From IMG/VR virus record IMGVR_UViG_3300042505_000662, positions 1 through 39,765 of that record: 39,765 nucleotides of DNA. One strand, written 5' to 3'. The DNA is from a virus. Positions 16,372-25,700 of the stretch are shown piece by piece (the stretch's first letter is position 1; every line of letters begins with the position of its first letter). The position numbers and the translations under genes were made by a program. The notes below the pieces were generated by a model. It did not search any database. It had not been told where the DNA came from and worked only from the letters and a program-made list of their open reading frames with translations.

Positions 16372-16977
16372 CTATTTACCTAGATAAAGTGCGGTTAATG
16401 CATCTTCGTCGCCAATATGTCCAACAGGGAACATATTAAATGCGAGGCTAATTCTTGTATCTTCACCGCCTACAGGCTCCACCATATGAGTTAGGTGAGA
16501 AGGGAAAAATATTAAGTCACCAGTTCCAACAGAAAACCACCAGCTTTCTGAATTAAACATATTCCATTCAGCCGGGGGGAATTTGATTTGCTGATATCCA
16601 TCCCGATAAAAGTAAATCTTATCGGTGTCTTTATTTGCGTTCACATAAAAACATCCAGAGATAAGTGAATTAGGATGTGCGTGTTTATGATGATATTGAC
16701 TAGGTGCAGTCCAGTTTAACCAAGACTGAGTGATGCGTAATCTAACGTCGTTCTTTGGGCATACAGTAGCCATAAAATATTCGTGAGCGCATTTCTCAAT
16801 AAATGTTGTGAGATTGTTTAATTTATTTTGTTTTAAAAGATATTTATCAACGCTACTTGTATTTCCGTCATTAGGTCGTTGTGGCTGTTCAAGTAAAAAT
16901 TGTTTTTCCGCTTCTGTTAAACCTTCGTCAAACTTAAAAAACCCTACAGGAGTAGGGAATAATGTTTCTATATTCAA
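16372..16977 (-). CDS. 2OG-Fe(II) oxygenase-like protein
   Basis: A 201-residue double-stranded beta-helix protein. Likely iron ligands sit in the HKHAHPNS motif (His99/His101) and at His164 (LTHMVEP), with Arg175 to bind 2-oxoglutarate. The pattern resembles the TIGR02466-type putative 2OG-Fe(II) oxygenases, common in aquatic phages. Such enzymes hydroxylate protein or nucleic-acid targets. Its place between fibre genes suggests that the fibre or a host surface component may be modified; that is inference. It is linked by ATGA to the 83-residue gene upstream. Confidence 0.75.
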   Translation of the reverse strand: MNIETLFPTPVGFFKFDEGLTEAEKQFLLEQPQRPNDGNTSSVDKYLLKQNKLNNLTTFIEKCAHEYFMATVCPKNDVRLRITQSWLNWTAPSQYHHKHAHPNSLISGCFYVNANKDTDKIYFYRDGYQQIKFPPAEWNMFNSESWWFSVGTGDLIFFPSHLTHMVEPVGGEDTRISLAFNMFPVGHIGDEDALTALYLGK

Positions 16978-17225
16978 GCAAGAGCCTTTTCTAATTCAGC
17001 TTCTTTAACGCCCATTTCTTCAAGCTGCTTGGCGGTGTAGATAGTGTTTATGCTATCTTCAAATTTCTTTATTTTATCAATAGTTTCATAGACTTCTTCC
17101 ATTGTTGGGCAAGGGCGTTCATCTTCCCAACGAGTAAATTCACCGTTACATATTTCCCATTTTGCTCCTGGGCGAAGGAGATACATTGCTGTGTCTATGC
17201 CAAATAGTTTGTAGATTTTTTTCAT
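16974..17225 (-). CDS. Small phage hypothetical (83 aa)
   Basis: It begins MKKIYKLFGIDTAMYLLRPG, then has WEDERPCPTMEEVYETIDKIK and a helical acidic end. Similar W-E-D-x-R-P-C-P-T proteins occur in cyanophages and related viruses near fibre genes, with no assigned role. Tightly coupled on both sides (shared base at 17225, ATGA at 16974). Confidence 0.65.
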   Translation of the reverse strand: MKKIYKLFGIDTAMYLLRPGAKWEICNGEFTRWEDERPCPTMEEVYETIDKIKKFEDSINTIYTAKQLEEMGVKEAELEKALA

Positions 17226-18805
17226 TAGTTAAACTTTATGATTACGATGCCAGAACCGCCCCCAGCTCCTTTGTCGGAGTTTGCTGGAGGTGTAGGAGGC
17301 GTATAGCCTGAAGCACCGCCGCCTCCGCCGCCAGTATTTGCTGTTCCTGCCGTAGGATTTACAGCATACGACCCGCCAGAACCACCTACACCAGAACCGC
17401 CACTTCCTACTGTAGTTCCGCTGTAAGCCGCGCCGCCGCCCCCGCCTGCATATGGATTACCCCCATATGAAGAACCTGAACCACCGTTGCCGCCGTTTGT
17501 TGATGTGCCATTGCTACCAGTGCCGCCAGCGCCGCCGCCACCGCCGCCGCCATATGTTCCGCCAGAACCGCCGTTACTTCCTTGCCCTGAAGGTGATGCT
17601 TGACCAGCTGTTCCAGTATTATAGCCGGAATTACCTCCACCAGAGCCACCGTTAGAGCCTGTTGTAGAACTGTTATATGAAGCGCCGCCACCGCCGCCTG
17701 TAGAAGTGATAGTTGTAAAAGGCCCACTACCAGAAAGCGTTGTATTAGAACCGTTGCTTCCGACAACGCCTGTTCCAGAACCTCCAGAACCACCAGCACC
17801 AATAGTTATTGTAAGTGTATTACCTGCTGTGACGGCAACTGCTGTGCCAGTTTTATACCCACCTGCACCGCCACCACCTGAGTAATACTGACCACCACCA
17901 CCACCGCCGCCAGCCACAACAAGATAATCAATAGATGTGCAGCCAGTTGGAATTGTTACTGTAGTTGAAGATCTGAATGGGACAAGAGACCCAGAATTAA
18001 CGGTATATTTAAGTATTACTATACCTGATCCGCCAGAACCGCCCACACCCCAAGCACCAGATTGTGATCCAGCGCCACCTCCACCACCGCCCGTATTTGC
18101 TGCACCAGAAGATCCATTAGCTGTGCCGGGGCCTGCACCATTTCCTCCACCACCAGATCCACCACTTCCAGCTGTTGTTCCTACTGCAGCATATGCGCCG
18201 CCACCGCCGCCGCCTGCAAGATAACCGCTGTAACCAGAGAATGTATTTAATCCTACACCACCGGCACCTGCCGAAGCATTAGATCCGTTGCCTCCTGCCG
18301 CACCAGCACCACCACCACCACCACCACCGTAGGTTGTTGAAGCAGTGCCTCCATCGTTACCTTGGCCTGATGGAGAGGCTGTCCCTCCTGTCCCGCTCCA
18401 ACCGGCTCCACCGCCAGATCCTCCTGGTTGTCCATTTTGACTAGGAGACGCTGTTTGCGCGGAACCTGCACCACCACCATAAGCAGTAGCTATTGTTGAA
18501 AATGCAGAATTACTACCGTTACCTTGTGTAATTGCTCCTGATGAAAAAGATGGCCCACCGCCGCCAACAGTTATTGTATAGCTCGTTCCTGCTGATACAG
18601 ATGTTGTGCCTGTAACATACCCACCGGCACCGCCACCGCCGGTTGCTACATAAAAGCAACCTGCACCACCACCAGCAACAACTGCATAGTTTACAGTAGA
18701 CACACCTGTAGGAGCAATCCAGTTACCTGACGCGGTAAATGTTTCAACAACTGAGTATGAAGATGCGCCGCCGCTGTTAAGCAGCATTGCCATAATGCCG
18801 GACAT
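17225..18805 (-). CDS. Large glycine-rich tail-fibre adhesin, internally duplicated
   Basis: A 526-residue protein of two similar halves. Each starts with a beta strand ending in V-V-A-G-G-G (NYAVVAGGGAG near residue 35; DYLVVAGGGGGGG near residue 290), followed by Gly-rich loops with recurring SGQG(N/S)(D/G)GG motifs and a closing G-S-G-I-V-I-(L/I)-K strand. This is the architecture of Gly-rich receptor-binding adhesins. The long G/C-rich repeats are prone to recombination, which could vary host range. It follows the 727-residue fibre gene with a shared base at 18805. Confidence 0.8.
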   Translation of the reverse strand: MSGIMAMLLNSGGASSYSVVETFTASGNWIAPTGVSTVNYAVVAGGGAGCFYVATGGGGAGGYVTGTTSVSAGTSYTITVGGGGPSFSSGAITQGNGSNSAFSTIATAYGGGAGSAQTASPSQNGQPGGSGGGAGWSGTGGTASPSGQGNDGGTASTTYGGGGGGGAGAAGGNGSNASAGAGGVGLNTFSGYSGYLAGGGGGGAYAAVGTTAGSGGSGGGGNGAGPGTANGSSGAANTGGGGGGAGSQSGAWGVGGSGGSGIVILKYTVNSGSLVPFRSSTTVTIPTGCTSIDYLVVAGGGGGGGQYYSGGGGAGGYKTGTAVAVTAGNTLTITIGAGGSGGSGTGVVGSNGSNTTLSGSGPFTTITSTGGGGGASYNSSTTGSNGGSGGGNSGYNTGTAGQASPSGQGSNGGSGGTYGGGGGGGAGGTGSNGTSTNGGNGGSGSSYGGNPYAGGGGGAAYSGTTVGSGGSGVGGSGGSYAVNPTAGTANTGGGGGGASGYTPPTPPANSDKGAGGGSGIVIIKFN

Positions 18806-20988
18806 TAGGTTACTCCGCCGCCGGATACGACAAATGTTGGCGTAGCGCCGCCAGTTACGCAGAGCAATGTAGCAACGCCATATTGAGCAAGCGTTCTATT
18901 GCCCGTCGTAGCAGTTCCAGCAAGACGGAATGTTACGTTTGTACCTGCCGTTATTGTTTGGTTAGAGCCAGAGTTATTATAAATCGTAAATACATCACCA
19001 GCGCTGTATATCGACGCATTGACCGTCACGCCGCCAGTTGTGATTGAGATATGCTTGCCGACATCGCTTGTATCAGTTGGTGTATAAGCGCCTGACTTTG
19101 TAACTTGCGGAATATTTAAATAACCAAGCGTTCCGCTTGTTGGAAATGTTATAGATGTGTTAGCGGTTAATGTGCCTGTAAATGTATAGGCGCCAGACAT
19201 TGTAACGCTGCCGCCAATGGTAATTGTCGAAGAACCATTGTTGACGCCAGTGCCGCCTCTAGCGGAGGCTAATGTTCCAGAACTAATATTAGAAGCATTT
19301 GTTGTATCAGTCGTCGCTGATGTAGCTAAACCTGTAACACCTGCTGCTGGTAAGCCGGTGCAATTTGTCAGCGTTCCGCTTGTGGGGGTTCCAAGGATAG
19401 GCGTTACAAGCGTCGGGCTGGTAGCTAAAACATTACTGCCGGAGCCGGTGCTAGTGGTTACGCCAGTGCCGCCGTTTGCAACTGGCAAGGTTCCAGTAAC
19501 ACCCGTCGTAAGCGGTAAGCCTGTAGCGTTTGTCAGCGTTCCACTTGACGGCGTTCCTAATGCGCCGCCATTAACAACAAAAGCTCCAGCAGAGCCAGTA
19601 TTAACACCAAGCGCAGTAACGACGCCCGTGCCAGTTGTTACAGTTGAAGGCCCGGTTCCAGAGCCTCCACCTACAACAAGAGCATTTGCTGTAAGAGTAG
19701 CCGCAGGAACAACAACGCCTCCAGCAACGTTTGTATTGTTCCCTAATGCTGTTACAACGCCTGTGCCTGTCGTTGTGCCAGCTAGCGTGTTTGTTCCGCT
19801 GTAATACGTGATCTGACCAATGGTGCCGGTGCTAATTGTTCCTGTTGGAACAGCTGACCAAGAAAGAACGCCAGCAGTTGTGGAGGTCAGCGCATATCCA
19901 TTTGATGCAGGAGCATCAGTCGGTAACGTATAGGTTACAGCTGCTGTTGCATTTCCAGCCTGCAAAGTCGTTAAAAACGCGCTTGAGGCGTTAGCAAAAG
20001 CTAACTTGCCTGTTGTCGTTGATGTTTTACCAACTGTTGCTGTGTAAGTCGTTTTATCAAATGTAAATGATACGCTACCGGCCATTGTGCCAGTATCATT
20101 AAACTGAATATTCTTATCTGAGCCGCCCGGCGTAGAACCACCGCCACCGCCATTGGCCACCCAAGTTAATGCACCAAGACCATCAGTTGAAAGAACATAA
20201 CCATTAGTGCCATTTGAGGCGGGAAGCTGAAATATCGTCCCCGTGCCAGCTGCAGCAGCAGCTTTAATCGTAACAGAGCCTGATGTTGAACCATATAATA
20301 TAGCTACGCCATTATTACCGCCATTAGATCCAAGATTTATGGATGAAGTTGGCCCGGTAAAATATGTTTGGTCACTAAAGATATTAGAAGCATTCAGTAA
20401 AGGAACATTAGCGCCACTATTGCTAATATTATAAGTAGCAGCGGTTCCTAAACCTAAATTCGTTCTAGCAGTTGAGGCAGAATTTAAATCAGAAAGATTA
20501 TTTGTGGTCTTAGCAAAACTGCCATACCAAGATAATGTTCCAGATCCGTTAGTAACTAATGCGCTGCCACTAGCGCCATCGCTAGGCGGCAAATTATAGG
20601 TCACATTAGCTGTTGGATTGCCCGCAACGAATGATGTCGTATAGGAGCTTGAACCACTAGCTAATGTAATATTGCCGCTTGTGGTTCCAGCTACGCCAAA
20701 TGTCTGCGCCGCTGTAAACACATTAGGATAATTAAGTGTCGCTACCGTTCCATCCGTGGAAGGAAACACAAAAGTTGTATTGTCCGTTCCATTAAACGTC
20801 AGGCTATTGTTGACGTTAAAGGATTTTCCACTTGCGACGGTAACGACACCAGAGCCCACAACATATTGGCGAATTTGCTCAGCGGTTTTCTTAACGGGAC
20901 CTGAGTTGGCCGTTTCTACCGCCGGGAATATGTCAGTAGCTGCTACCGCATTACCTGCAGTAAGCTCACTGATTTTCTTATTCGCCAT
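18805..20988 (-). CDS. Long tail-fibre protein (727 aa)
   Basis: The N-terminus MANKKISELTAGNAVAATD is a well-known start of phage tail-fibre proteins. The body is repetitive: GTPTSGTLTNCTGLP and GTPSSGTLTNATGLP units, GVVTALG(N/V)NT units and VANGGTG motifs. The C-terminus (SAGDVFTIYNNSGSNQT...GVATLLCV) is the common fibre end domain without an S74 chaperone. It probably forms the trimeric shaft, with the next gene product as adhesin. Repeated motifs are also repeated at DNA level (for example near 19370 and 19540). Confidence 0.85.
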   Translation of the reverse strand: MANKKISELTAGNAVAATDIFPAVETANSGPVKKTAEQIRQYVVGSGVVTVASGKSFNVNNSLTFNGTDNTTFVFPSTDGTVATLNYPNVFTAAQTFGVAGTTSGNITLASGSSSYTTSFVAGNPTANVTYNLPPSDGASGSALVTNGSGTLSWYGSFAKTTNNLSDLNSASTARTNLGLGTAATYNISNSGANVPLLNASNIFSDQTYFTGPTSSINLGSNGGNNGVAILYGSTSGSVTIKAAAAAGTGTIFQLPASNGTNGYVLSTDGLGALTWVANGGGGGSTPGGSDKNIQFNDTGTMAGSVSFTFDKTTYTATVGKTSTTTGKLAFANASSAFLTTLQAGNATAAVTYTLPTDAPASNGYALTSTTAGVLSWSAVPTGTISTGTIGQITYYSGTNTLAGTTTGTGVVTALGNNTNVAGGVVVPAATLTANALVVGGGSGTGPSTVTTGTGVVTALGVNTGSAGAFVVNGGALGTPSSGTLTNATGLPLTTGVTGTLPVANGGTGVTTSTGSGSNVLATSPTLVTPILGTPTSGTLTNCTGLPAAGVTGLATSATTDTTNASNISSGTLASARGGTGVNNGSSTITIGGSVTMSGAYTFTGTLTANTSITFPTSGTLGYLNIPQVTKSGAYTPTDTSDVGKHISITTGGVTVNASIYSAGDVFTIYNNSGSNQTITAGTNVTFRLAGTATTGNRTLAQYGVATLLCVTGGATPTFVVSGGGVT

Positions 20989-21007
20989 TGATGCTCATTC
21001 CTTTGGG

Positions 21008-21979
21008 CTATTCGCCCATTAGCTTGCGAAATTGCTTTTCGCCTACCTTGTTACGAAACTCAGCAAAATCGTCCTCAGACATATTTGCGAGCTCTTCCAT
21101 TGAAGGCATTGCATTCGCACGATTGCCGCCAGCATTAGAAAGCGACTTAGATGCACTCGCAGCTTTTTGCCTGCGCGCAACATCCTCATTAGCCTTCTTA
21201 GCTGTCTCATTTTCAACAGGCGCTGCAGCTTTTGGCTGATAGCCCATTGCCTTAGACTTTTCGTAAATCACTTCAGCGGGGCTAATACCTCGCTGCATGG
21301 CCTGATAAGCGATCTTGCGCTCTTCTTGCTCAACCATTTGGTTGATGCGGTCTTGAGGGATACCCTGCAAATCTAAGATAGCGCTTACGCTATTTACGAA
21401 ATGATTATAGGCATCCATCGCATCAGGCGTATTAGAAGCAAACTTACCCCATGCTTCCTTGTAGTTATTATCAATCTGAGCAATGACCGCCTGCTCTTGC
21501 TGCTGGCGTATCTGTTGTTCTTGAAACTGGCGAATTTGCTCAGTTTGCTGTTTCTGCCATTCAATTGCGCCAATTGGGTCAACTGATGGATCGGGCGGCT
21601 CTACAGCTTTTGGCTGTTGTTGAACCTGTTGCGACTCCGCAATCATGCGCAAGCGTTCTTCGCCTCGCGCCCATTTCTCACGAAACTCGCTTAATTGCTT
21701 TTCAAGCTCACGGCGTTGATTTTCGGACTCTTGCAGCTTCCTTAGTGGAATCCGCGAATCCTTACGCTTTGGCTTTTCTTCATCAGCCTTTAGCTCTGGT
21801 TGCTCATCAGGCTCTTCATCGCCTTCGTCGTCAACCTCAGCTACATCCTCAACCGCATCATCTGCGGCTACAATCTCTTCGCTTGCCTCTGGCTCCGACT
21901 CCGAACCAGGAATAGGCTTTTCACCACGGCTATCGAAATATGCGCGTTCTGCTTGTGTAAACGTTTCTACATCTGACAT
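21008..21979 (-). CDS. Scaffolding protein
   Basis: A 323-residue acidic, highly charged helical protein with long coiled coils (QQQEQAVIAQ; QQTEQIRQFQEQQIRQQQ) and a basic C-terminal segment, the usual composition of podovirus scaffold proteins that shape the procapsid. It lies directly after the portal gene. It is separated from the capsid gene by about 5.6 kb of fibre and accessory genes, which is unusual. Confidence 0.75.
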   Translation of the reverse strand: MSDVETFTQAERAYFDSRGEKPIPGSESEPEASEEIVAADDAVEDVAEVDDEGDEEPDEQPELKADEEKPKRKDSRIPLRKLQESENQRRELEKQLSEFREKWARGEERLRMIAESQQVQQQPKAVEPPDPSVDPIGAIEWQKQQTEQIRQFQEQQIRQQQEQAVIAQIDNNYKEAWGKFASNTPDAMDAYNHFVNSVSAILDLQGIPQDRINQMVEQEERKIAYQAMQRGISPAEVIYEKSKAMGYQPKAAAPVENETAKKANEDVARRQKAASASKSLSNAGGNRANAMPSMEELANMSEDDFAEFRNKVGEKQFRKLMGE

Positions 21980-22008
21980 AAATTGCCCTCTATCGCGGGG
22001 TTAGCGCA

Positions 22009-22028
22009 GCCGGGATTTCGCCCCCGGC
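22009..22028 (-). other. Intergenic hairpin between portal and scaffold genes
   Basis: GCCGGG and CCCGGC form a perfect 6-bp stem with an 8-base loop, in the 57-base gap between the portal stop and the scaffold start. There is no T run. Its plus-strand core (GGGATTTC followed by a run of C) resembles the hairpin at 13898-13917. Likely an RNA processing or stability element; function inferred. Confidence 0.45.
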
Positions 22029-22036
22029 GGCGTTAC

Positions 22037-24061
22037 TTAAACCAAACCTTCAGTCGGTAGCGGATTTGGCTGTATTACAAACTGAGGCGCATTTGCCTCA
22101 CGCTGAGTATGAATTGCGTCACGATGGGCGACGATTGTTTCCCTGCCAGCTTTAGCCTGATTGAGAACGCTCTTACTTTGAGTCTCTTGAATCTTAGCTT
22201 GAGCGCCAGCCATCATAAGTTGCTGTTGCTGACCCTCTGCTTGCTGCTTTTGCATCTGGCTTTGCTGCATAGCTTGCTTAAGTTTTTGCGTAGCGCTTGC
22301 TGGCAGTGGGCTATATTCAAGCATTGACGCCCATAATTCCGGCGTAAGCTGATCCTTCATCACTGGCAGCATTTGCATAAACACAGCCCAGGTGATTTCC
22401 CTTTGCTGCGGGCTGCTTGGCGCGTCATCAACGATAACGTCATATTCAACGTAATCTGGCTGACGGATAAATGGGATATATTGCTGAGCGCCCATTTCAC
22501 CAGTAATGCGAACCAACCGGCCATCAGACACATAGTTCTGGATCAACCACAAAAGGAGCTTGCCTTGCGTCTTACGGTAGCGGCGCAAACTATCAAACAA
22601 GACGGCCAATACAGCCATGGCTTGTTTCTTGCGCTGCGCTTCTAATACGCCCGCTTGCTCTGTTTCCTTAAGGCCAAGCAATTCAAGATTAACGCCGGAA
22701 GCGTCTCTAATGCTTTGCAATGCAAACTGCATTAAATCGGGATAGCCTTGGGGCAATGCAGCTTGAGGCTTTGGGCTAATCTTTGGACCGTTAGGCGAGC
22801 TTAAAGCGCCTTGCTTCATATAAATAAAGTTTTCCGGCTTAGCCCAATTCTTCTCAGCCTCACGCTCATCATCAAACGCGCCCTTCTCAACCAATGCACC
22901 GCCTTTGGCGCTTGTGTTAAGAATATGCATTGTTTGGCTAAGCCATTTATTCGCCCAGGATTGCGGGTCCATCATCGAGCGAACAAGGCCGTAGAACGTG
23001 CCTTTGTTACGGTCTCTATAGCCCGTCATTGCGTTATAGCTAAAGTGATCCCCGTAAGGAGACTCCTCTGGCTCAGCAAGGACTTTTGACCCAATCCAAG
23101 CGCGGTAATATTTGCGCCGGGTTTGCTTAGCGGATTGAGGAATCTGTCCCCCTAATTCCTCCAAACGCTCAATCATTGTGCTGTATTGGTCGTCATCAAA
23201 GAACTGAACGCCCTCTGGCGTAGCTACAGCATGGATCGTTTCCCGCTCAAACCACTGACATTCAACGAGCGTGATTAATCCGTCGTCCGTGTCGTTTTGA
23301 TCGTATTTCGACGGGCGATAAAAACGCGCCTCTTGGCGGGTTTCATCTGGATTGCCCTTATCATCAAAAGCAGCCCACTTAGCGTTAAAATCGTCATCAT
23401 CAACATCGTAATCTCCCACTAGAGCCTTGGCTTCATCAAGCGGGACTTTCTTTACGCGCCATACACGGCGGGCGTCCTCTATGTTTCTTTTAGTAGCAGC
23501 TGAGTCCCAATACATTTCCAATGGGTCACAACGCTCAAGCAATGGCGCGCCATCACGGTCAGACTCGAAATCCATACGGGTTTCTGTCCAGCCCATGCCG
23601 CAAACAAGCGTATCAAAAAAAGCGTCAGACTCTTCATCTTCGCCATTGCATTCATCACGAAACCACTTAGCCGTGGCCGTTAGCATTTCATCAGGCAAGC
23701 TATCGCCGGGCTGACGCGGTAAATAACGAACCTCTTGCCTATTCGTTACCTCTGTCCCGCTTACCGCGCTAATAACAGGCGCTATGCGGTTAAAGGCCAC
23801 AATAGGGCGCATTTGCTCACGCAGCTTCGCCATGTCCTCAGCGGACCATTGACGCCCTGCAACATAATCAAACTCATTTTCAGCTGACTTACGCCAATCA
23901 TCAGAATGGCGCTTATCAATTAGAAACCAGCGCTTGAAACGGCGAAACATCGCCTCGCGGTCTAATCGAGACGCACTGCCTTTGCCCTCTGGCGATTCAG
24001 CTTTCGAGGAATCCTCAAAAGTGCTGTTTTCGTCCTCACCAAGCATTAAGCTGTCATCCAT
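22037..24061 (-). CDS. Portal protein, P22-type
   Basis: A 674-residue protein beginning with an acidic tail and RFKRWFLIDKRHSDDWRKSAENEFDYVAGRQW, then PIVAFNRIAPVISAVSGTE, all typical of the P22-like portal family. The C-terminal part is Gln-rich and helical (QQSQMQKQQAEGQQQQ), as in the long barrel portals. It forms the dodecameric DNA channel at one vertex. It overlaps the TerL gene by 16 bases. Confidence 0.9.
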   Translation of the reverse strand: MDDSLMLGEDENSTFEDSSKAESPEGKGSASRLDREAMFRRFKRWFLIDKRHSDDWRKSAENEFDYVAGRQWSAEDMAKLREQMRPIVAFNRIAPVISAVSGTEVTNRQEVRYLPRQPGDSLPDEMLTATAKWFRDECNGEDEESDAFFDTLVCGMGWTETRMDFESDRDGAPLLERCDPLEMYWDSAATKRNIEDARRVWRVKKVPLDEAKALVGDYDVDDDDFNAKWAAFDDKGNPDETRQEARFYRPSKYDQNDTDDGLITLVECQWFERETIHAVATPEGVQFFDDDQYSTMIERLEELGGQIPQSAKQTRRKYYRAWIGSKVLAEPEESPYGDHFSYNAMTGYRDRNKGTFYGLVRSMMDPQSWANKWLSQTMHILNTSAKGGALVEKGAFDDEREAEKNWAKPENFIYMKQGALSSPNGPKISPKPQAALPQGYPDLMQFALQSIRDASGVNLELLGLKETEQAGVLEAQRKKQAMAVLAVLFDSLRRYRKTQGKLLLWLIQNYVSDGRLVRITGEMGAQQYIPFIRQPDYVEYDVIVDDAPSSPQQREITWAVFMQMLPVMKDQLTPELWASMLEYSPLPASATQKLKQAMQQSQMQKQQAEGQQQQLMMAGAQAKIQETQSKSVLNQAKAGRETIVAHRDAIHTQREANAPQFVIQPNPLPTEGLV

Positions 24062-25338
24062 GAGCTAGAAGAAGCATCAGAGCGACCGTAATCGCCCCAT
24101 CTATCTTTGCGTTCTTTGATTTCGGGTTCTGACCAACCAGCAGCAAATGTTCTAAGCGCATCAGCCCCATGACTTGTCCAATCATGCAGCGGGTTATTAC
24201 GCCAGGTCTTGCCCCGGTCATCCCAATCGCGTCGGTATTGCCAAAGGCATTCCATTCCGCGTTTGGTCGTTTCTTCATTAAACCAACAACGATCAAGCAT
24301 GCGCCGAACCGCGTTGATCCCATCGTTTACGTTATGGGCGGGAACCACAACAATGTCGCTTAGACCAAGATTGCGCAGCGTTTCTAACCGACTCTTGCCG
24401 GTGCTGAGCTCTCTCACCGCTATATCGTGCGGTAGGTAATGGCTCCCATACACAAAGCCTTTGTCCTTTAAGACTTTGGCATATTCATCAAGCCCAACGC
24501 CTGAGCCTTCAAAATAATCTATGATGCGAACTTCCCGACCTACCGTTTGGATGAACCAAATCGCTGTCGAGTCGCTAACGCCCAAATCCCAAGCTGTATT
24601 GACCGCAACGCCACGCTCATAAGGAACGCGCGAAATACGCTTTTCATCGCGGAGTCTTTTAAGCGCATCTGCGTAATACGCGCCTTGGATAGCTGCTTCA
24701 AAGCTGCATTCATATTCTTGGAGGAAGCGGTCTTCACCCATTTGCGACCGGGCGTCCCGAAGTTCCTCATCCGCAATCAGCCCCGTTTCACTGGCCTTGA
24801 GATTTAAATAGAACCAATCCGGCGAGGTTTGCGCCCGCTCCGATATTTCCCAAAATTCATTCTTTCCGGCTGGTGTTCCAATAAAAACAGCCCAACCAGC
24901 GCGATCTGATAAAGCCGGGCGAACAACCTCATTCCAGAGTGAAGGGCGTATCTGAGCGGGCTCATCAATAACTACGCCGTCTAGATAGATTCCGCGCAAA
25001 CTATCTGGGTTGTCAGCCCCGTATATTCGCACTCTAGAACCATTTGGTAGATCAATCCTAAGCTCACTTTCATTATATGTTGCGCCAACCGCCTTTAACG
25101 GCGCGCTGTAATGCTTAAGATAATCCCAAGCGATTTCCTTAGCTTGCTTTAGTAATGGCGCTATATAGGCAAAGCGCGGGCGCTCTAAAGGGCATTCAAT
25201 CGCCTTGCGAATAAGCTCGTTAATGCATGCGACAGACTTACCAGCCCGCCGATGCGCTACAACGCAAGCCCACCGCTCTTTGCGCTTGTGAAATCCTTTA
25301 AACTGAGGACGCGCTTTATACTGAATAACTTGACGCAT
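24046..25338 (-). CDS. terL: Terminase large subunit (ATPase-nuclease)
   Basis: A 430-residue protein with Walker A AHRRAGKS (28-35), Walker B VVIDE (122-126) and a C-terminal RNase H-like nuclease starting WDLGVSDS (250-257), with later acidic residues (HDWTSHGADALR near 395). It translocates DNA into the procapsid and cuts at the end. It is a full-length TerL. It follows TerS with a shared base (25338). Confidence 0.93.
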   Translation of the reverse strand: MRQVIQYKARPQFKGFHKRKERWACVVAHRRAGKSVACINELIRKAIECPLERPRFAYIAPLLKQAKEIAWDYLKHYSAPLKAVGATYNESELRIDLPNGSRVRIYGADNPDSLRGIYLDGVVIDEPAQIRPSLWNEVVRPALSDRAGWAVFIGTPAGKNEFWEISERAQTSPDWFYLNLKASETGLIADEELRDARSQMGEDRFLQEYECSFEAAIQGAYYADALKRLRDEKRISRVPYERGVAVNTAWDLGVSDSTAIWFIQTVGREVRIIDYFEGSGVGLDEYAKVLKDKGFVYGSHYLPHDIAVRELSTGKSRLETLRNLGLSDIVVVPAHNVNDGINAVRRMLDRCWFNEETTKRGMECLWQYRRDWDDRGKTWRNNPLHDWTSHGADALRTFAAGWSEPEIKERKDRWGDYGRSDASSSSWMTA

Positions 25339-25700
25339 TATTCGTCAGGCAACCAGCTTACTTCCAGCTTAACAGGCTGACCATTCTCGCCAGTATGCTC
25401 TAGCTTGGTTGAGTCTTTCCAACCCAATCGCGTTTTAGTCCAAAAGATTGCCGCAGGGATAGAACGCGGGTCATCTTTGGTAGCTTGCCTAAATAAGTTT
25501 CCAGCTACCTTGGCGTTAGCCTTAACCTCAGCTGTGTCTAATTCTTCCCTAAAGTGCTTGCGCAATGTAACGTCGCTAATACCCATGACTTGAGATATTT
25601 GCAGCTGAGTTATGCCCACACTGGCCATAGCCTCAACCATTTTGCGCTGCTCTTCAGTTGGCACATATGCAGGGCGACCACCTAAATTTGGCTCGCTCAT
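25338..25700 (-). CDS. terS: Terminase small subunit
   Basis: This gene encodes 120 residues. The N-terminal HTH (GITQLQISQVMGISDVTLRKHF) would bind the packaging site, with a helical middle and a tail (LEVSWLPDE) that probably contacts TerL. It lies directly upstream of TerL, overlapping the methyltransferase gene by four bases (ATGA). Confidence 0.85.
   Translation of the reverse strand: MSEPNLGGRPAYVPTEEQRKMVEAMASVGITQLQISQVMGISDVTLRKHFREELDTAEVKANAKVAGNLFRQATKDDPRSIPAAIFWTKTRLGWKDSTKLEHTGENGQPVKLEVSWLPDE

Noticed and set aside
17937-18224. Pro-rich plus-strand frame opposite the large Gly-rich adhesin
   Set aside because: Its Pro/Ala-rich composition is just the antisense of Gly/Thr codons in the adhesin; no ribosome site. 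The same applies to the plus-strand frame at 4620-4979.
19217-19804. 195-codon plus-strand frame opposite the 727-residue fibre
   Set aside because: Val/Pro/Thr-rich antisense shadow of the repetitive fibre gene; the repeats themselves keep it open.
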